Shown: positions 7,082-17,096, numbered from the stretch's first letter. The stretch is DNA of 64,000 nucleotides from an uncultured Prevotellaceae bacterium (GCA_902789415.1 CADAOD010000009.1:1-64000), one strand, 5' to 3'. The notes: generated by a model not told the origin, from the sequence alone. Made by a program: numbers and translations.

Positions 7082-8844
7082 TTTCCAAACAGTTGTTTAC
7101 GGTCTCTCTCGAGTGCAGGTTTTACCCATGCCTCGGGCACAAATTTCCAGTTGTTATTTTGCTGTGGGTCAATCGTACCCAAACGTTTAATCTCTTCAGT
7201 CAGATAGTGGCGCTGATCCAAGTCGGTATGGAAAAGCACGCGACTCTCGAGCGAATCCTGTGGGATACCTGCACCACGAGTCAGCAGCTCGCCACCGCCA
7301 TTGGCGCGATAGCTGTTCATCACTACCTTATACCACTTCTTCTCGTCGAATGGTTCTCCGTTCGACATGCGCAGAATTCTTACTTTCTGTCCGTCGGGCT
7401 TGGTCAGGTCAACCTCGTAGTCGATACCGCAAGCCGAATCGAAATTAAAGGTGTAGTATTGGAATCCTGTACGCTGCTGGTCTTCCTTTGCATCGTCGTT
7501 CAGGCGCAGCGCGTGGTCGTTGGGCGATGTCATCGTGTTACACCACATATCGTACGAGAACTCCAGGTGTTTTCTGATTTCCTCGCCTGTCATCTTGAGC
7601 ACAAACAGCAGGTTTTCAAAGCGGTACAGCTTAAACATGTCGGCTTGTGTAACCTCGCCGGCATCGATAGTGGTATCGAATGCCAATGGGGCGTTGAACG
7701 ATATGTCGGCTTTCGAGATGCTCATTTGCAGATTGTGAATCAAATCGGTAAAGGCCGAATTGCCAAAGAAACTCTCGCGGGTGTAAATCGGATTCTTAAA
7801 GTAGCCAATTTTCTGACTTACGTATTCCTTTACCTCATTGATGGTAGGCTGGAAGTCGCGCAGCATCTGCTTGTCAATCTTCTCATTGAGAACGCTTACA
7901 ATGTTACCTGCAATGTTCTTCTTGGTTAGCTTTCCGTCCTGGTATGTCAGCGTAATCTCTGCTTCGGCTACATTGCTAACATAGCACGAGGGGTCGATAC
8001 ACAGTACCTTTTCGCCAGCCTTGTTGGTAATAAACATGTTATGTACCTGATGGTCGTGACCAAAAAAGATGATGTCGAAACCTGGCACCTCGCGGGCTAC
8101 TGATTCTGTTGCATCTTCCTCATAATCAGCGGTTTTAATGCCGCCGTTCAATCCAGAGTGGAACAAACCGAAAATCAAATCTGGCTTCTCGTTCTCCTTT
8201 ACATACTTAATCCATTTCTTGGCGCACGAGGTCATCTCCTCAAACTCCAAACCTTTCCAGATTGACTTGTTAAGCCAGTTGGGGATAGCTGGGGTGAGCA
8301 TACCTATAACTACAATCTTAACGCCATCCTTATAGTGTACTGAGTAGGGTTTTAGTCCTGTATAGATATGCTCAGGACGGGCCTCTGCGTTCTTGTATTC
8401 CTCTTTAACGATGTTAGCACCTAACAGGGGACAGCGAACCTCGCGAATCCACTTGTCGTAAACCTTGTGGCCTGGCTCAATGTCGTGATTACCTACGGTT
8501 TCGGCATCGTATTTCATATAGTTGATAACCGAAGCTGCGATGTTCTCGTCTTCGGGCATCACGTAGTTCGACCAATAAACGCAAGGCTGACCTTGCAGGA
8601 TGTCGCCATTATCGATAAGCAGGAAATGGTTCTCACCATACTTCTTGCGCTGCTTTTTGATATAGGTGTTGGCACGCGAAAGAGTTCCCTTAATGGGGCG
8701 CTGCTCCATAAAGTCGTAAGGAAAGAAATGCCCATGTACATCGCTGGTTTCAATCACCTTGATTTTGACGGTCTTTTTATCTTTTGCCTCGATGGGTGAT
8801 ATTGATAACAGCATGGAAATCAGTAAGATAGAAATCTTTTTCAT
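7078..8844 (-). CDS. Periplasmic 5'-nucleotidase / metallophosphatase
   Basis: A UshA-like two-domain enzyme of 588 residues with a signal peptide (MKKISILLISMLLSISPIEA). The metallophosphoesterase domain shows ETSDVHGHFFP, GDILQG, GNHDIE and FGHDHQ, the dinuclear metal ligands. The C-terminal 5'-nucleotidase domain begins near residue 330. It likely dephosphorylates nucleotides or cyclic nucleotides in the periplasm. The ATG at 8844 is preferred over an upstream in-frame extension because it gives a clean signal peptide and lies below a good promoter. It is upstream of and overlapping nudC. Confidence 0.88.
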   Translation of the reverse strand: MKKISILLISMLLSISPIEAKDKKTVKIKVIETSDVHGHFFPYDFMEQRPIKGTLSRANTYIKKQRKKYGENHFLLIDNGDILQGQPCVYWSNYVMPEDENIAASVINYMKYDAETVGNHDIEPGHKVYDKWIREVRCPLLGANIVKEEYKNAEARPEHIYTGLKPYSVHYKDGVKIVVIGMLTPAIPNWLNKSIWKGLEFEEMTSCAKKWIKYVKENEKPDLIFGLFHSGLNGGIKTADYEEDATESVAREVPGFDIIFFGHDHQVHNMFITNKAGEKVLCIDPSCYVSNVAEAEITLTYQDGKLTKKNIAGNIVSVLNEKIDKQMLRDFQPTINEVKEYVSQKIGYFKNPIYTRESFFGNSAFTDLIHNLQMSISKADISFNAPLAFDTTIDAGEVTQADMFKLYRFENLLFVLKMTGEEIRKHLEFSYDMWCNTMTSPNDHALRLNDDAKEDQQRTGFQYYTFNFDSACGIDYEVDLTKPDGQKVRILRMSNGEPFDEKKWYKVVMNSYRANGGGELLTRGAGIPQDSLESRVLFHTDLDQRHYLTEEIKRLGTIDPQQNNNWKFVPEAWVKPALERDRKQLFGK

Positions 8845-8865
8845 TAATTCTCTTATTTTTGCCTG

Positions 8866-8897
8866 CAAAATTACATAAATATGTTGATATGCCCAAA
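8866..8897 (-). promoter_or_regulatory. Bacteroidetes promoter of the nucleotidase-nudC unit
   Basis: On the minus strand TTTG (8897-8894), 20 bp, TAATTTTG (8873-8866), 21 bp before the ATG at 8844. This also supports the internal start codon. Confidence 0.7.
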
Positions 8898-8974
8898 TAA
8901 TTACATATTTTTTTATTATTTGGCACATTTTTTGCTGGAAAAGTTAAAAAATAAATATTAGGAGGATATTGATT

Positions 8975-9655
8975 ATGGCATTTATTGATTATTACAAAAT
9001 TTTAGGCGTAGATAAAACCATTGCGCAGAAGGATGTAAAGAAGGCCTATCTGAAACGTGCCAAGCAGTTTCACCCCGATTTGCATCCTGATGATCCCAAG
9101 GCACAGGCAAAGTTCCAGGCCTTGCAGGAGGCTTATGATGTGATTGGCGATCCTGAGAAACGAAAAAAGTACGACCAGTATGGCGAGAAGTGGCGCGAGG
9201 CCGAACAGTTCCAAGGCTTTGGAGGAGGCGGTCAAGGCGGCAACCCGTTTGGTGGTTTCGACTTTAGTAGTTTCCAAGGTGGAGGCGGTTTCTCGTCGTT
9301 CTTCGAGGATTTGTTTGGTCGCAAAGGTCAGCAAGGTGGAGGCTTTGGCGGGTTCCAAGGCTTCGGCGGCAGTCGCCAGGCTAGAACGCATAGCGGCGAA
9401 ATGAATGCTAACGTTACGATAGATCTTTACACTGCTATGTTAGGTGGCGAGGTGATTGTAACTCTGTCGAACGGTCAGAAGTTGAAGCTGAAGATTAAAC
9501 CAGAAACGCAGCCAGGCACTAAGGTCCGACTGCGTGGTAAGGGGTATGATAGGGGCGATGGCACCTTTGGCGATCTCATCATAACCTATCAGGTAAAACT
9601 TCCAACAAATCTCACTGAGCGTCAGAAGGATCTGTTACGCCAGATGCTTCAGTAA
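8975..9655 (+). CDS. J-domain co-chaperone, short DnaJ/CbpA type
   Basis: It stimulates DnaK ATPase through the HPD loop (FHPDLHPDD, about residue 33). The J domain (residues 3-70) is followed by a Gly/Phe-rich linker (about 78-130) and one C-terminal beta domain (about 142-226). At 226 residues it is shorter than CbpA (about 306): only one substrate-binding domain is clear and no zinc-finger cysteines are present. An AGGAGG-like site (8961-8965) nine bases before ATG 8975 fixes the start, unusual here. Its end overlaps convergent kdsB by 21 bp. Confidence 0.85.
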   Translation: MAFIDYYKILGVDKTIAQKDVKKAYLKRAKQFHPDLHPDDPKAQAKFQALQEAYDVIGDPEKRKKYDQYGEKWREAEQFQGFGGGGQGGNPFGGFDFSSFQGGGGFSSFFEDLFGRKGQQGGGFGGFQGFGGSRQARTHSGEMNANVTIDLYTAMLGGEVIVTLSNGQKLKLKIKPETQPGTKVRLRGKGYDRGDGTFGDLIITYQVKLPTNLTERQKDLLRQMLQ

Positions 9656-10381
9656 GAATTCTTCGGCTCGCGCCAAATCCTCTGGGGTGTCGATACCGAC
9701 TGTTTCGATATCGGTCAGCCCCACACGGATGCGGTAGCCGTTCTGTAACCAACGTAATTGCTCCAGGCTCTCTGCTTTTTCCAGACTGCTTTGGGGCAAT
9801 TTTGTTACTTCGGCCAAAACCTCACGGCGATAGGCGTAGATTCCCAAGTGTTTCAGGAATGGGTATTCGCCAAACCACTCGTTACGCTCCTTGCCTCGAA
9901 TGTAAGGAATCACGCTGCGACTAAAGTAAAGTGCAAATCCGCGATTATCGGTAACAATCTTAGGTGAATTAGGATTCTCGATAGCCTCGATTGATTCGAA
10001 CTGTTTGCCTAATGTGCCAATCTGAGTCTCGGGTGCATCAAAAAGGTGCATCAAGGTTTCAATCTGCGAGGGTTGGATAAATGGCTCGTCGCCTTGCACA
10101 TTAATGATTACATCAGCATCCGAACCGATTTTCTCGGCAGCCTCTTCAATACGGTCGGTACCACTCTTGTGGTCGGCGCGTGTCATCACGGCTTTGCCAC
10201 CAATGGCCACAACGGCGTCGAAAATACGCTGGTCGTCTGTTGCTACATATACTTCGTCGAGCACGCTCTTCACTTGCTCGTACACTCTCTGAATCACTGT
10301 TTTTCCGCCCAGTATTGCAAGCGGCTTGCCCGGATATCTTGTTGAAGCATAACGGGCAGGAATAATAGCCATAAACTTCAT
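9635..10381 (-). CDS. kdsB: CMP-KDO synthetase
   Basis: 3-deoxy-manno-octulosonate cytidylyltransferase activates KDO with CTP for attachment to lipid A. The N-terminal nucleotide-binding motif [17 protein letters not shown] is intact, followed by [11 protein letters not shown] and NVQGDEPFI. About 248 residues is the usual length. The start is taken at ATG 10381 because it lies directly before the conserved IIPARY; the open frame extends seven codons further up. It points to an LPS-producing outer membrane. The convergent overlap with the J-protein gene is 21 bp. Confidence 0.93.
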   Translation of the reverse strand: MKFMAIIPARYASTRYPGKPLAILGGKTVIQRVYEQVKSVLDEVYVATDDQRIFDAVVAIGGKAVMTRADHKSGTDRIEEAAEKIGSDADVIINVQGDEPFIQPSQIETLMHLFDAPETQIGTLGKQFESIEAIENPNSPKIVTDNRGFALYFSRSVIPYIRGKERNEWFGEYPFLKHLGIYAYRREVLAEVTKLPQSSLEKAESLEQLRWLQNGYRIRVGLTDIETVGIDTPEDLARAEEFLLKHLA

Positions 10382-10448
10382 AACGGGTGCAAAGGTAAAC
10401 AAAAAAACTGATGAAAACGCAAAAACTTATAAAATTATAGGTAAGTAA

Positions 10449-10480
10449 TTTGCACACCTCAATTATTTTATTTAAATTTG
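10449..10480 (+). promoter_or_regulatory. Bacteroidetes promoter of the MORN gene
   Basis: TTTG (10449-10452), 20 bp, TAAATTTG (10473-10480); ATG at 10506. Confidence 0.7.
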
Positions 10481-10505
10481 CACACTAAAATAGGATATAT
10501 TGCAA

Positions 10506-11624
10506 ATGAATATAAATAAATTTTCGATTATAGCACTTTCATTGTTTCTGCCTTTTGCTGCAGATGCACAGAAGATAACACTCGGTTCGGCCACAACAAA
10601 GGATGGTGGCGAATATCAGGGCGAAATGGTAATGGGTAAGCCAAACGGTAAGGGTAAGGCTGTATATAAGAATGGCAACCTTTACGAGGGCGAATACGTT
10701 AAAGGCAAGCGCCAAGGCTTTGGTATTTTTACCTTTTTTGATGGCGAGAAGTACGAGGGCGAGTGGTTTCAGGACCAGCAGCATGGCAAGGGCACTTATT
10801 ATTTTGCGAACAACAATCGTTACGATGGTCTGTGGTTCCGCGATTATCAGCAGGGCCATGGTGTGATGTACTACTATAACGGCGACAAGTATGATGGCGA
10901 ATGGCGACAGGATAAGCGCTCGGGCTTTGGAACCTATACTTTTGCTAGTGGCGCTTTCTACAAAGGCGATTGGTTGAACGATAAAAAGAACGGCAAAGGC
11001 ATCTACGACTGGGGTGATGGCTCTGTTTATGATGGCGATTGGAAGGAGAATATGCGCTCGGGCAAAGGTACTTTTAAGTATGCTGGCGGCGATGTGTATA
11101 TTGGTCCTTGGTTGGATGATGAGATGAATGGTCGTGGTATTTATAAGTTCCAGAACGGTGACGTTTACGAGGGCGACTACGTGAAAGGTGAACGTACAGG
11201 TCAGGGTATTTTTAAATATGCCAACGGCGATGTATATACTGGTCAGTTCTTTAAGGGCGACAAGCAAGGTCATGGCACATTGGTATGGCAGAATGGCGAT
11301 ACTTATGTAGGTCAGTGGAAGGCCGATAGGCAGGAAGGCCGCGGAAAGCTTACCAAGAAGAGTGGCGATACCGTTGAGGGAACCTTTAAGGCCGGTCAGC
11401 CTCATGGCGAATGCATTGCCCGTTTTGCTGATGGCTCAAAATTTAAAGGTGTATTTAAAAATGGTCGTCGCAATGGTGCTGCTATCGAGGAAGATAAAGA
11501 TGGCAACCGCTTCGAAGGAGCTTATCTCGACGATGTGCGTGATGGCAGTTTCGTAGAGAAAGACCGTAATGGTAAGGTTACTGCTCAAGGAACCTATACC
11601 CGTGGACACAGACAATTAAAGTAA
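10506..11624 (+). CDS. Exported MORN-repeat protein
   Basis: This 372-residue protein consists of a signal peptide (ending ADA-Q) and 14 or 15 tandem MORN repeats of about 23 residues. The repeated core is YxGxW/Y, then GxGxxxxxxGxxY, for example LYEGEYVKGKRQGFGIF. MORN arrays form a long flat beta-hairpin ribbon that mediates protein or lipid contacts. The last two repeats are degenerate. No enzymatic domain is visible. The ATG at 10506 is used; a TTG at 10500 is in frame. It stands alone with its own promoter, and its function is unknown. Confidence 0.85.
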   Translation: MNINKFSIIALSLFLPFAADAQKITLGSATTKDGGEYQGEMVMGKPNGKGKAVYKNGNLYEGEYVKGKRQGFGIFTFFDGEKYEGEWFQDQQHGKGTYYFANNNRYDGLWFRDYQQGHGVMYYYNGDKYDGEWRQDKRSGFGTYTFASGAFYKGDWLNDKKNGKGIYDWGDGSVYDGDWKENMRSGKGTFKYAGGDVYIGPWLDDEMNGRGIYKFQNGDVYEGDYVKGERTGQGIFKYANGDVYTGQFFKGDKQGHGTLVWQNGDTYVGQWKADRQEGRGKLTKKSGDTVEGTFKAGQPHGECIARFADGSKFKGVFKNGRRNGAAIEEDKDGNRFEGAYLDDVRDGSFVEKDRNGKVTAQGTYTRGHRQLK

Positions 11625-11649
11625 CAAACAACTTAAATATTTACTGATT

Positions 11650-12096
11650 ATGATTATTGACACTATTGAGAATCTGGGCAAATACGTTGAGCTTAATCCG
11701 TTGTTTGCCGATGTGGTTGAGTTTTTGAAGAACAACAATCTTCAGACAATAGAAGAGGGTAAGCACTTCATCAAGGATAAGGATCTGTTTGTAAATATTC
11801 AGGTGGCTAAGGGCAAAACTCAGGAGGCTGCTGTTCTCGAAACACATATCGAGATGATTGATATCCAGATTCCTCTCACTTGTGAAGAGACTTTCGGTTA
11901 TACCCCTCTGTGCGACCTGCCCGATTTCGAGTATAATGCCGAAAAAGATATTACCAAGTATGGCGATACCCAAGCGCAGACCTATGTAACTGTTAAACCT
12001 GGACAGTTTGTCATCTTCTTCCCGCAAGATGGGCATGCACCATGCATCATCAACCAGCCTGAAATCAAGAAAGCTATTTTCAAGGTGAAGGCTTGA
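11650..12096 (+). CDS. YhcH/YjgK/YiaL family protein (DUF386)
   Basis: This 148-residue cupin-like protein belongs to the YhcH/EbgC group, proposed to act as sugar anomerases or isomerases on sialic acid or related sugars. The family residues are present: ETHIEMIDIQ near residue 68 and FPQDGHAPC near 128, with metal-binding His and Glu. It lies 36 bp upstream of the branching enzyme gene on the same strand, so it may be cotranscribed with glycogen metabolism. The exact substrate cannot be read from the sequence. Confidence 0.85.
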   Translation: MIIDTIENLGKYVELNPLFADVVEFLKNNNLQTIEEGKHFIKDKDLFVNIQVAKGKTQEAAVLETHIEMIDIQIPLTCEETFGYTPLCDLPDFEYNAEKDITKYGDTQAQTYVTVKPGQFVIFFPQDGHAPCIINQPEIKKAIFKVKA

Positions 12097-12131
12097 TACA
12101 TTAAAAGCATAACAATAAATATACAATAACT

Positions 12132-14216
12132 ATGGAAACAAAGAAAAAATCGGTTAAGAAACCGGCAGCAAAGAAAGCTACGGCTAAGAAAGCTGCTACT
12201 GCTCAGCCTGAACATATTGGCTTGGTGCGTAACGATTCGTGGCTGGAGCCTTTCGAAGGCGCTATCCGTGGCCGTCACGACCATGCTGTCTGGAAGATGA
12301 ACCAGCTTACGCAGAATGGCAAGAAAACGCTGAGTCAGTTTGCTTCAGGTCATCTTTACTTTGGTCTGCACAAGTTGGCTAAAGGTTGGGTGTTCCGCGA
12401 GTGGGCGCCAAACGCAACTGATATATATCTGATTGGTGACTTTAATAACTGGCAGGAGAACGAGAAGTACCGCTGCAAGCGTATCGAGGGTACGGGCAAC
12501 TGGGAACTGAAACTCAGCGAGAAGGCGCTGAAGCACGGTCAGCTTTACAAGATGAAAGTAAAGTGGAATGGGGGAGAAGGCGAACGCATTCCTGCTTGGT
12601 GCCGTCGTGTGGTTCAGGACGAGAATACGAAGATTTTCTCAGCTCAGGTGTGGAATCCTGAGGAAAAATACGAATTCAAGAAAAAGAACTTCAAACCCAA
12701 GAAGGACCCATTACTGATTTACGAGTGCCATGTGGGTATGGGACAGGATGCCGAGAAGGTTGGTACCTATAAGGAGTTTAAGGATAACGTGTTGCCACGT
12801 GTTATCAAGGATGGTTATAACTGCATTCAGGTGATGGCCATTCAGGAGCATCCTTACTATGGCTCGTTCGGCTATCATGTATCCTCTTTCTTTGCACCAA
12901 GTAGCCGTTTCGGCACACCCGAGGAGCTGAAGGAACTGATTGATACAGCTCACAAGAATGGTATAGCTGTGATCATGGATATCGTGCATTCGCATGCTGT
13001 TAAGAACGAGGTTGAGGGACTTGGCAATCTGGCGGGCGATCCCAATCAGTTCTTCTATCCAGGCGACCGTCATGAGCATCCGGCATGGGATTCGCTCTGC
13101 TTTGATTATGGTAAGGACGAGGTGCTCCACTTCCTGCTGTCTAACTGCAGATACTGGCTCGAGGAGTTCCACTTCGATGGCTTCCGCTTTGATGGTGTCA
13201 CCTCTATGCTCTACTATTCGCATGGACTGGGTGAAGCCTTCGGTGGCTATGGCGATTACTTTAATGGGCACGAGGATGATAATGCCATCTGCTATCTCAC
13301 CTTGGCCAATAAGCTGATACATGAGGTGAATCCTGCTGCCATCACTATCGCCGAAGAGGTGTCGGGCATGCCAGGATTGGCTGCTAAGTTTGAGGATGGT
13401 GGTTATGGCTTCGACTATCGTATGGCCATGAATATCCCTGATTACTGGATTAAGACGATTAAAGAGGTACGCGACGAGGATATCAATGTGTGCTCTATCT
13501 TCTGGGAGGTTAAGAATCGTCGTCCCGACGAGAAGACTATCTCTTACTGTGAGAGTCACGACCAGGCACTTGTGGGTGATAAGACTATTATCTTCCGCTT
13601 GATTGATGCTGATATGTATTGGCACTTTGCCAAGAAGGATGTGAACGATATTGCCCAGCGTGGTATCGCTCTGCATAAGATGATCCGTTTGGTTACTGCT
13701 GCTGCCATTAATGGTGGCTATTTGAACTTTATGGGTAACGAGTTCGGACATCCCGAGTGGATCGACTTCCCACGCGAGGGAAATGGCTGGAGCTATAAGT
13801 ATGCCCGTCGCCAGTGGAATCTGGTAGATAATAAGGACCTGTGCTACCATTGGTTGGGCGACTTTGATCGCGAGATGCTGAAAGTGATTAAGAGTGTGCG
13901 TAACTTCCAGGACACACCTGTTACTGAAATCTGGCATAACGACAGCGATCAGGTACTGTGCTTTATGCGTGGCGACTTGGTGTTTGTGTTCAACTTCTCG
14001 CCCACACGTAGCTATACCGACTATGGTTTCCTGGTACCAACAGGTTCGTATAAGGTGGTTCTTAATACCGATTCGAAAGACTTTGGTGGAAACGGCTTTG
14101 CCGACGACACTGTTACCCACTTCACCAATTACGATCCCCTGTATGTCGAGGAGCATAAGGAGTGGCTCAAACTCTATATCCCGGCTCGTTCAGCCGTTGT
14201 TTTGAAGAAAATTTAA
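12132..14216 (+). CDS. glgB: 1,4-alpha-glucan branching enzyme (GH13)
   Basis: It introduces alpha-1,6 branches into glycogen. The 694-residue protein has a CBM48 domain (WAPNATDIYLIGDFNNW, about residue 90), then a GH13 barrel with catalytic Asp in DGFRFDGVTSM, Glu in IAEEVSGMP and the transition-state Asp in CESHDQALVGD. Organisation is closer to the eukaryote-like branching enzymes than to E. coli GlgB. The first 24 residues are a Lys/Ala-rich extension like a histone tail, absent from most homologues and possibly nucleic-acid or glycogen binding. The next gene starts three bases after its stop. Confidence 0.93.
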   Translation: METKKKSVKKPAAKKATAKKAATAQPEHIGLVRNDSWLEPFEGAIRGRHDHAVWKMNQLTQNGKKTLSQFASGHLYFGLHKLAKGWVFREWAPNATDIYLIGDFNNWQENEKYRCKRIEGTGNWELKLSEKALKHGQLYKMKVKWNGGEGERIPAWCRRVVQDENTKIFSAQVWNPEEKYEFKKKNFKPKKDPLLIYECHVGMGQDAEKVGTYKEFKDNVLPRVIKDGYNCIQVMAIQEHPYYGSFGYHVSSFFAPSSRFGTPEELKELIDTAHKNGIAVIMDIVHSHAVKNEVEGLGNLAGDPNQFFYPGDRHEHPAWDSLCFDYGKDEVLHFLLSNCRYWLEEFHFDGFRFDGVTSMLYYSHGLGEAFGGYGDYFNGHEDDNAICYLTLANKLIHEVNPAAITIAEEVSGMPGLAAKFEDGGYGFDYRMAMNIPDYWIKTIKEVRDEDINVCSIFWEVKNRRPDEKTISYCESHDQALVGDKTIIFRLIDADMYWHFAKKDVNDIAQRGIALHKMIRLVTAAAINGGYLNFMGNEFGHPEWIDFPREGNGWSYKYARRQWNLVDNKDLCYHWLGDFDREMLKVIKSVRNFQDTPVTEIWHNDSDQVLCFMRGDLVFVFNFSPTRSYTDYGFLVPTGSYKVVLNTDSKDFGGNGFADDTVTHFTNYDPLYVEEHKEWLKLYIPARSAVVLKKI

Positions 14217-14218
14217 AT

Positions 14219-15382
14219 ATGAATTATCGCAAAAAGAAACAAGAGGGTAGCGCCATGACCATCCGCGTTGTGTGCGCTATCGTTTTTATTCTATTCTCAT
14301 GGTGCTGGCTGTTCTATTTCCAGAACGATCTGCTGATGATGGCGCAGCATGTGCTCAGTCATGGCATCACGCATTATAACCGACTGGTGGGTGCTATTGG
14401 TATCACCCTTGTGCTTTATCTGCTCCAGCATCTTATCCATAAGGTAACGCAGCTCAATAAGAGTTTTTATGCGCTTACCTATTTTCCTTCTATGTTGGCT
14501 TTGGGCATGCTTACCGATATTGTGCCCGATCCAGCAGGAGGCATCACGCATGATTTCTCGTGGTGGCTGATTGTCTTTTATTTGTTGCTTTGGGGCGGAT
14601 GTACGTATCTGTTTACCAAGTTGCAGGAAATCGACGACGATCCTTATACCAACATCCTGTCTCGTTCCATGTGGATGAATCTGCTCATCATGATTATCCT
14701 CATGATTATGACGGTAAGTATCGGCAATACCAATGCCGTATTCCATTATCGCATGCGAGCCGAGCGCTGTTTGCTCGAAAAAGATTGGGATGGTGCGTTG
14801 GCTGTAGGTAAAAAATCGTTAGAGTGCGACGAGCATCTGGTGATGCTGCGTATGCAGGCTTTAGCCCGTAAGGATGCCTTAGGCGAGAAACTATTTGAGT
14901 ATAAGGTTTGTGGAAGCAGTAAGAGTATTCTGCCCACCAATGGTGGCTCCACCTTATTATTATATCCAGTAGATAGCGTATATAAGTTTATGGGTGCTGC
15001 TCCTGCCTATCGGATGGAGCCCATGCACTATCTCGAGTTGGTGCAGCATCATGTGCTGTGTAAGGATTCTGTCCCCAGTAAGGTGGTGGCCGACTATCAG
15101 TTGTCGGGTTATCTGATTGATAAGCAGATTGATACCTTTGCCCGCGAGGTTGGTAAGTATTATACGCTTAACGACAGTCTGCCCAAACACTATCGCGAGG
15201 CCTTGGTGCTTTATTGCCATCTACGCTCCAAGCCTGTGGCTGTTTATCGTAACACCGTGTTAGACGAGGATTATGCTAACTTCCGTGAACTGCGTCGCCA
15301 GTATCCAAACAAAATGGAACAGAAGGGTAAGGTGGAGGATCAGTATTTTGGTACCTACTGGTATTACTATTGGTACGAATAA
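14219..15382 (+). CDS. Multi-span membrane protein, DUF6057-like
   Basis: The 387-residue protein has about five hydrophobic segments in its first 180 residues (for example VVCAIVFILFSWCWLFYF near residue 18). A soluble helical C-terminal part of about 200 residues follows, possibly TPR-like (ERCLLEKDWDGALAVGKKSL). The start is ATG 14219, three bases after the glgB stop; the frame is open further upstream inside glgB, but that would remove the clean first span. A strong hairpin terminator follows. Function unknown. Confidence 0.7.
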   Translation: MNYRKKKQEGSAMTIRVVCAIVFILFSWCWLFYFQNDLLMMAQHVLSHGITHYNRLVGAIGITLVLYLLQHLIHKVTQLNKSFYALTYFPSMLALGMLTDIVPDPAGGITHDFSWWLIVFYLLLWGGCTYLFTKLQEIDDDPYTNILSRSMWMNLLIMIILMIMTVSIGNTNAVFHYRMRAERCLLEKDWDGALAVGKKSLECDEHLVMLRMQALARKDALGEKLFEYKVCGSSKSILPTNGGSTLLLYPVDSVYKFMGAAPAYRMEPMHYLELVQHHVLCKDSVPSKVVADYQLSGYLIDKQIDTFAREVGKYYTLNDSLPKHYREALVLYCHLRSKPVAVYRNTVLDEDYANFRELRRQYPNKMEQKGKVEDQYFGTYWYYYWYE

Positions 15383-15402
15383 ACTAACTCATCGATATAA
15401 AC

Positions 15403-15430
15403 AATAAAGCCTCCAGACGGAGGCTTTATT
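15403..15430. terminator. Bidirectional intrinsic terminator
   Basis: A perfect 12-bp stem (AATAAAGCCTCC / GGAGGCTTTATT) with loop AGAC is flanked by T-runs on both strands. It separates the glgB-DUF6057 unit from the convergent acyl-CoA synthetase. Confidence 0.9.
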
Positions 15431-15434
15431 TGTT

Positions 15435-17096
15435 TTATTTGTAGAGGAAACGCTTGATACTCTTTTTAGGTGTCTTTTCAAACTCCTCTTCGTGAATTTC
15501 GATTTCCGAGATCTTCTCGTAGGCAGGAAGTATCTCGTTCAGACCGTTACGGTTCTGCTCCATGATGTTCTTCAGGTCGTCGTCTGAGAAGCCCATGTTT
15601 TTGGCCTCGTCCATATCGGGGTGAACCAGAGCAACTAATTTGTTGTCGCGCTGAACCACGAGACTCTCGATGACCATGGTCATTGAGTTCAACTTGTCCT
15701 CAATCTCCTCTGGGTAAATGTTCTGTCCGTTAGGTCCCAAGAGCATGTTCTTAGAGCGTCCGTTGATAAACACGTTGCCATCGGCATCCATCGTACCCAA
15801 ATCGCCAGTATGGTACCAACCATCGCGGTCGATGGTCTCGGCTGTGGCTTCTGGGTTCTTGTAGTAACCCAACATCACGTTCGGCCCCTTGGTAAGAATC
15901 TCGCCTGGGATGCGCTGTGGATCGGGCGAAACAATTTTTACCTCCTGATGCAGGGCAGCACGTCCGCACGAACCTGGAGCAAAGGTATGCCAGTCGCTAT
16001 AACAGATGATTGGTGCACACTCGGTAGCGCCATAACCTACGGTGTAGGGGAAGTCGATGCGCTTCAGGAATCGTTCTACCTCCTGGTTCAGGGCAGCACC
16101 ACCGATGATAACCTCGTACATGTTGCCTCCAAAGGCCTTCAGTACCTCCTGACAAATCATCTCGCGAACCTTCTTTGATATTACAGGCATCTGCAACAGC
16201 AGTCGCATGCGGTTGTTCTGTATCTTTGGGAAAACCTTCTTGCGGATAATCTTCTCGATGATGAGAGGTACGGCAATCACGATACGAGGACGAATCTCGG
16301 CCAGGGCCTGAGCGATGATGGCGGGCGACGGTACACGGTTCAGGTAGTAAACATGACAGCCGTGCAGGAATTCGAAGATAAACTCGAATGCCATACCATA
16401 CATGTGGGCCATAGGCAACATCGAGATTATCTTATCGCCAGCCTTGATGGTACTGCCAAGCACGCTCATGGCAAAATCAAAGTTCGACCAGAGTGCGCGA
16501 TAGGGCAGCATAACGCCCTTTGAGAAACCAGTTGTTCCGCTGGTGTAGTTAATAACGGCCAGTTCCTCAGGACTCTCTTCCTGATAATAGTGTACGTGCT
16601 CCTTGCGGAAGTACTTAGGGAACTTTTTGCCGTAGAGCTCATTCAGATGCTCGCGTGCGTAGGTTAATTTGTCGGTACGCGAAATCATGAGTGAGTAATC
16701 GGGGTTGTTGATGATACCCTCGAGTGTTGGCATGGCTTGGGGATCGATAATCGTAGCCACATGGTCGCCCACAAACAGCAGGCGTGCTTCTGAGTGGTTT
16801 ACAATGTTGTGTACCTGTTCGGCATTAAACTCATGCAGAATGGGTACTGCAATAGCGCCGTAGGTAAGTGTGGCCAAGAAAGCCACTGCCCATTGTGATG
16901 AGTTGCGACCGCAGAGGGCAATCTTGTCGCCCTTCTGAATGCCGCTGTTTTCGAAAAGGATATGCAACTTTTCAATTTTTCTGGCTACGTCATGAAACTG
17001 CAGCGTCTGTCCCTTAAAGTCGGTCAGCGCGTCGCGATCCCAATTATCAATGATGCTCTTCTGGATGAGCGCGTTAAAACTAGGTATATGTTCCAT
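15435..17096 (-). CDS. Long-chain acyl-CoA synthetase, copy 2
   Basis: An ANL-superfamily AMP-forming enzyme that activates fatty acids to acyl-CoA via an acyl-adenylate. The 553 residues carry the P-loop motif YTSGTTGFSKGV, YGATECAP, HTGDLG, the hinge region RSKNMLLGPNGQNIYPEEIE and the C-terminal catalytic Lys region KKSIKRFLY. No signal peptide is present, so it is cytoplasmic or membrane-peripheral. It lies six bases after its paralogue, from which it clearly arose by tandem duplication. Its substrate may differ from that of the sister gene. Confidence 0.9.
   Translation of the reverse strand: MEHIPSFNALIQKSIIDNWDRDALTDFKGQTLQFHDVARKIEKLHILFENSGIQKGDKIALCGRNSSQWAVAFLATLTYGAIAVPILHEFNAEQVHNIVNHSEARLLFVGDHVATIIDPQAMPTLEGIINNPDYSLMISRTDKLTYAREHLNELYGKKFPKYFRKEHVHYYQEESPEELAVINYTSGTTGFSKGVMLPYRALWSNFDFAMSVLGSTIKAGDKIISMLPMAHMYGMAFEFIFEFLHGCHVYYLNRVPSPAIIAQALAEIRPRIVIAVPLIIEKIIRKKVFPKIQNNRMRLLLQMPVISKKVREMICQEVLKAFGGNMYEVIIGGAALNQEVERFLKRIDFPYTVGYGATECAPIICYSDWHTFAPGSCGRAALHQEVKIVSPDPQRIPGEILTKGPNVMLGYYKNPEATAETIDRDGWYHTGDLGTMDADGNVFINGRSKNMLLGPNGQNIYPEEIEDKLNSMTMVIESLVVQRDNKLVALVHPDMDEAKNMGFSDDDLKNIMEQNRNGLNEILPAYEKISEIEIHEEEFEKTPKKSIKRFLYK

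Noticed and set aside
10539-11405. 288-codon minus-strand open frame antisense to the MORN gene
   Set aside because: It mirrors the repeat codons of the real gene and has no start context or recognisable domain.
12711-14156. 481-codon minus-strand open frame antisense to glgB
   Set aside because: The glgB motifs are complete on the plus strand; the frame is an antisense shadow.
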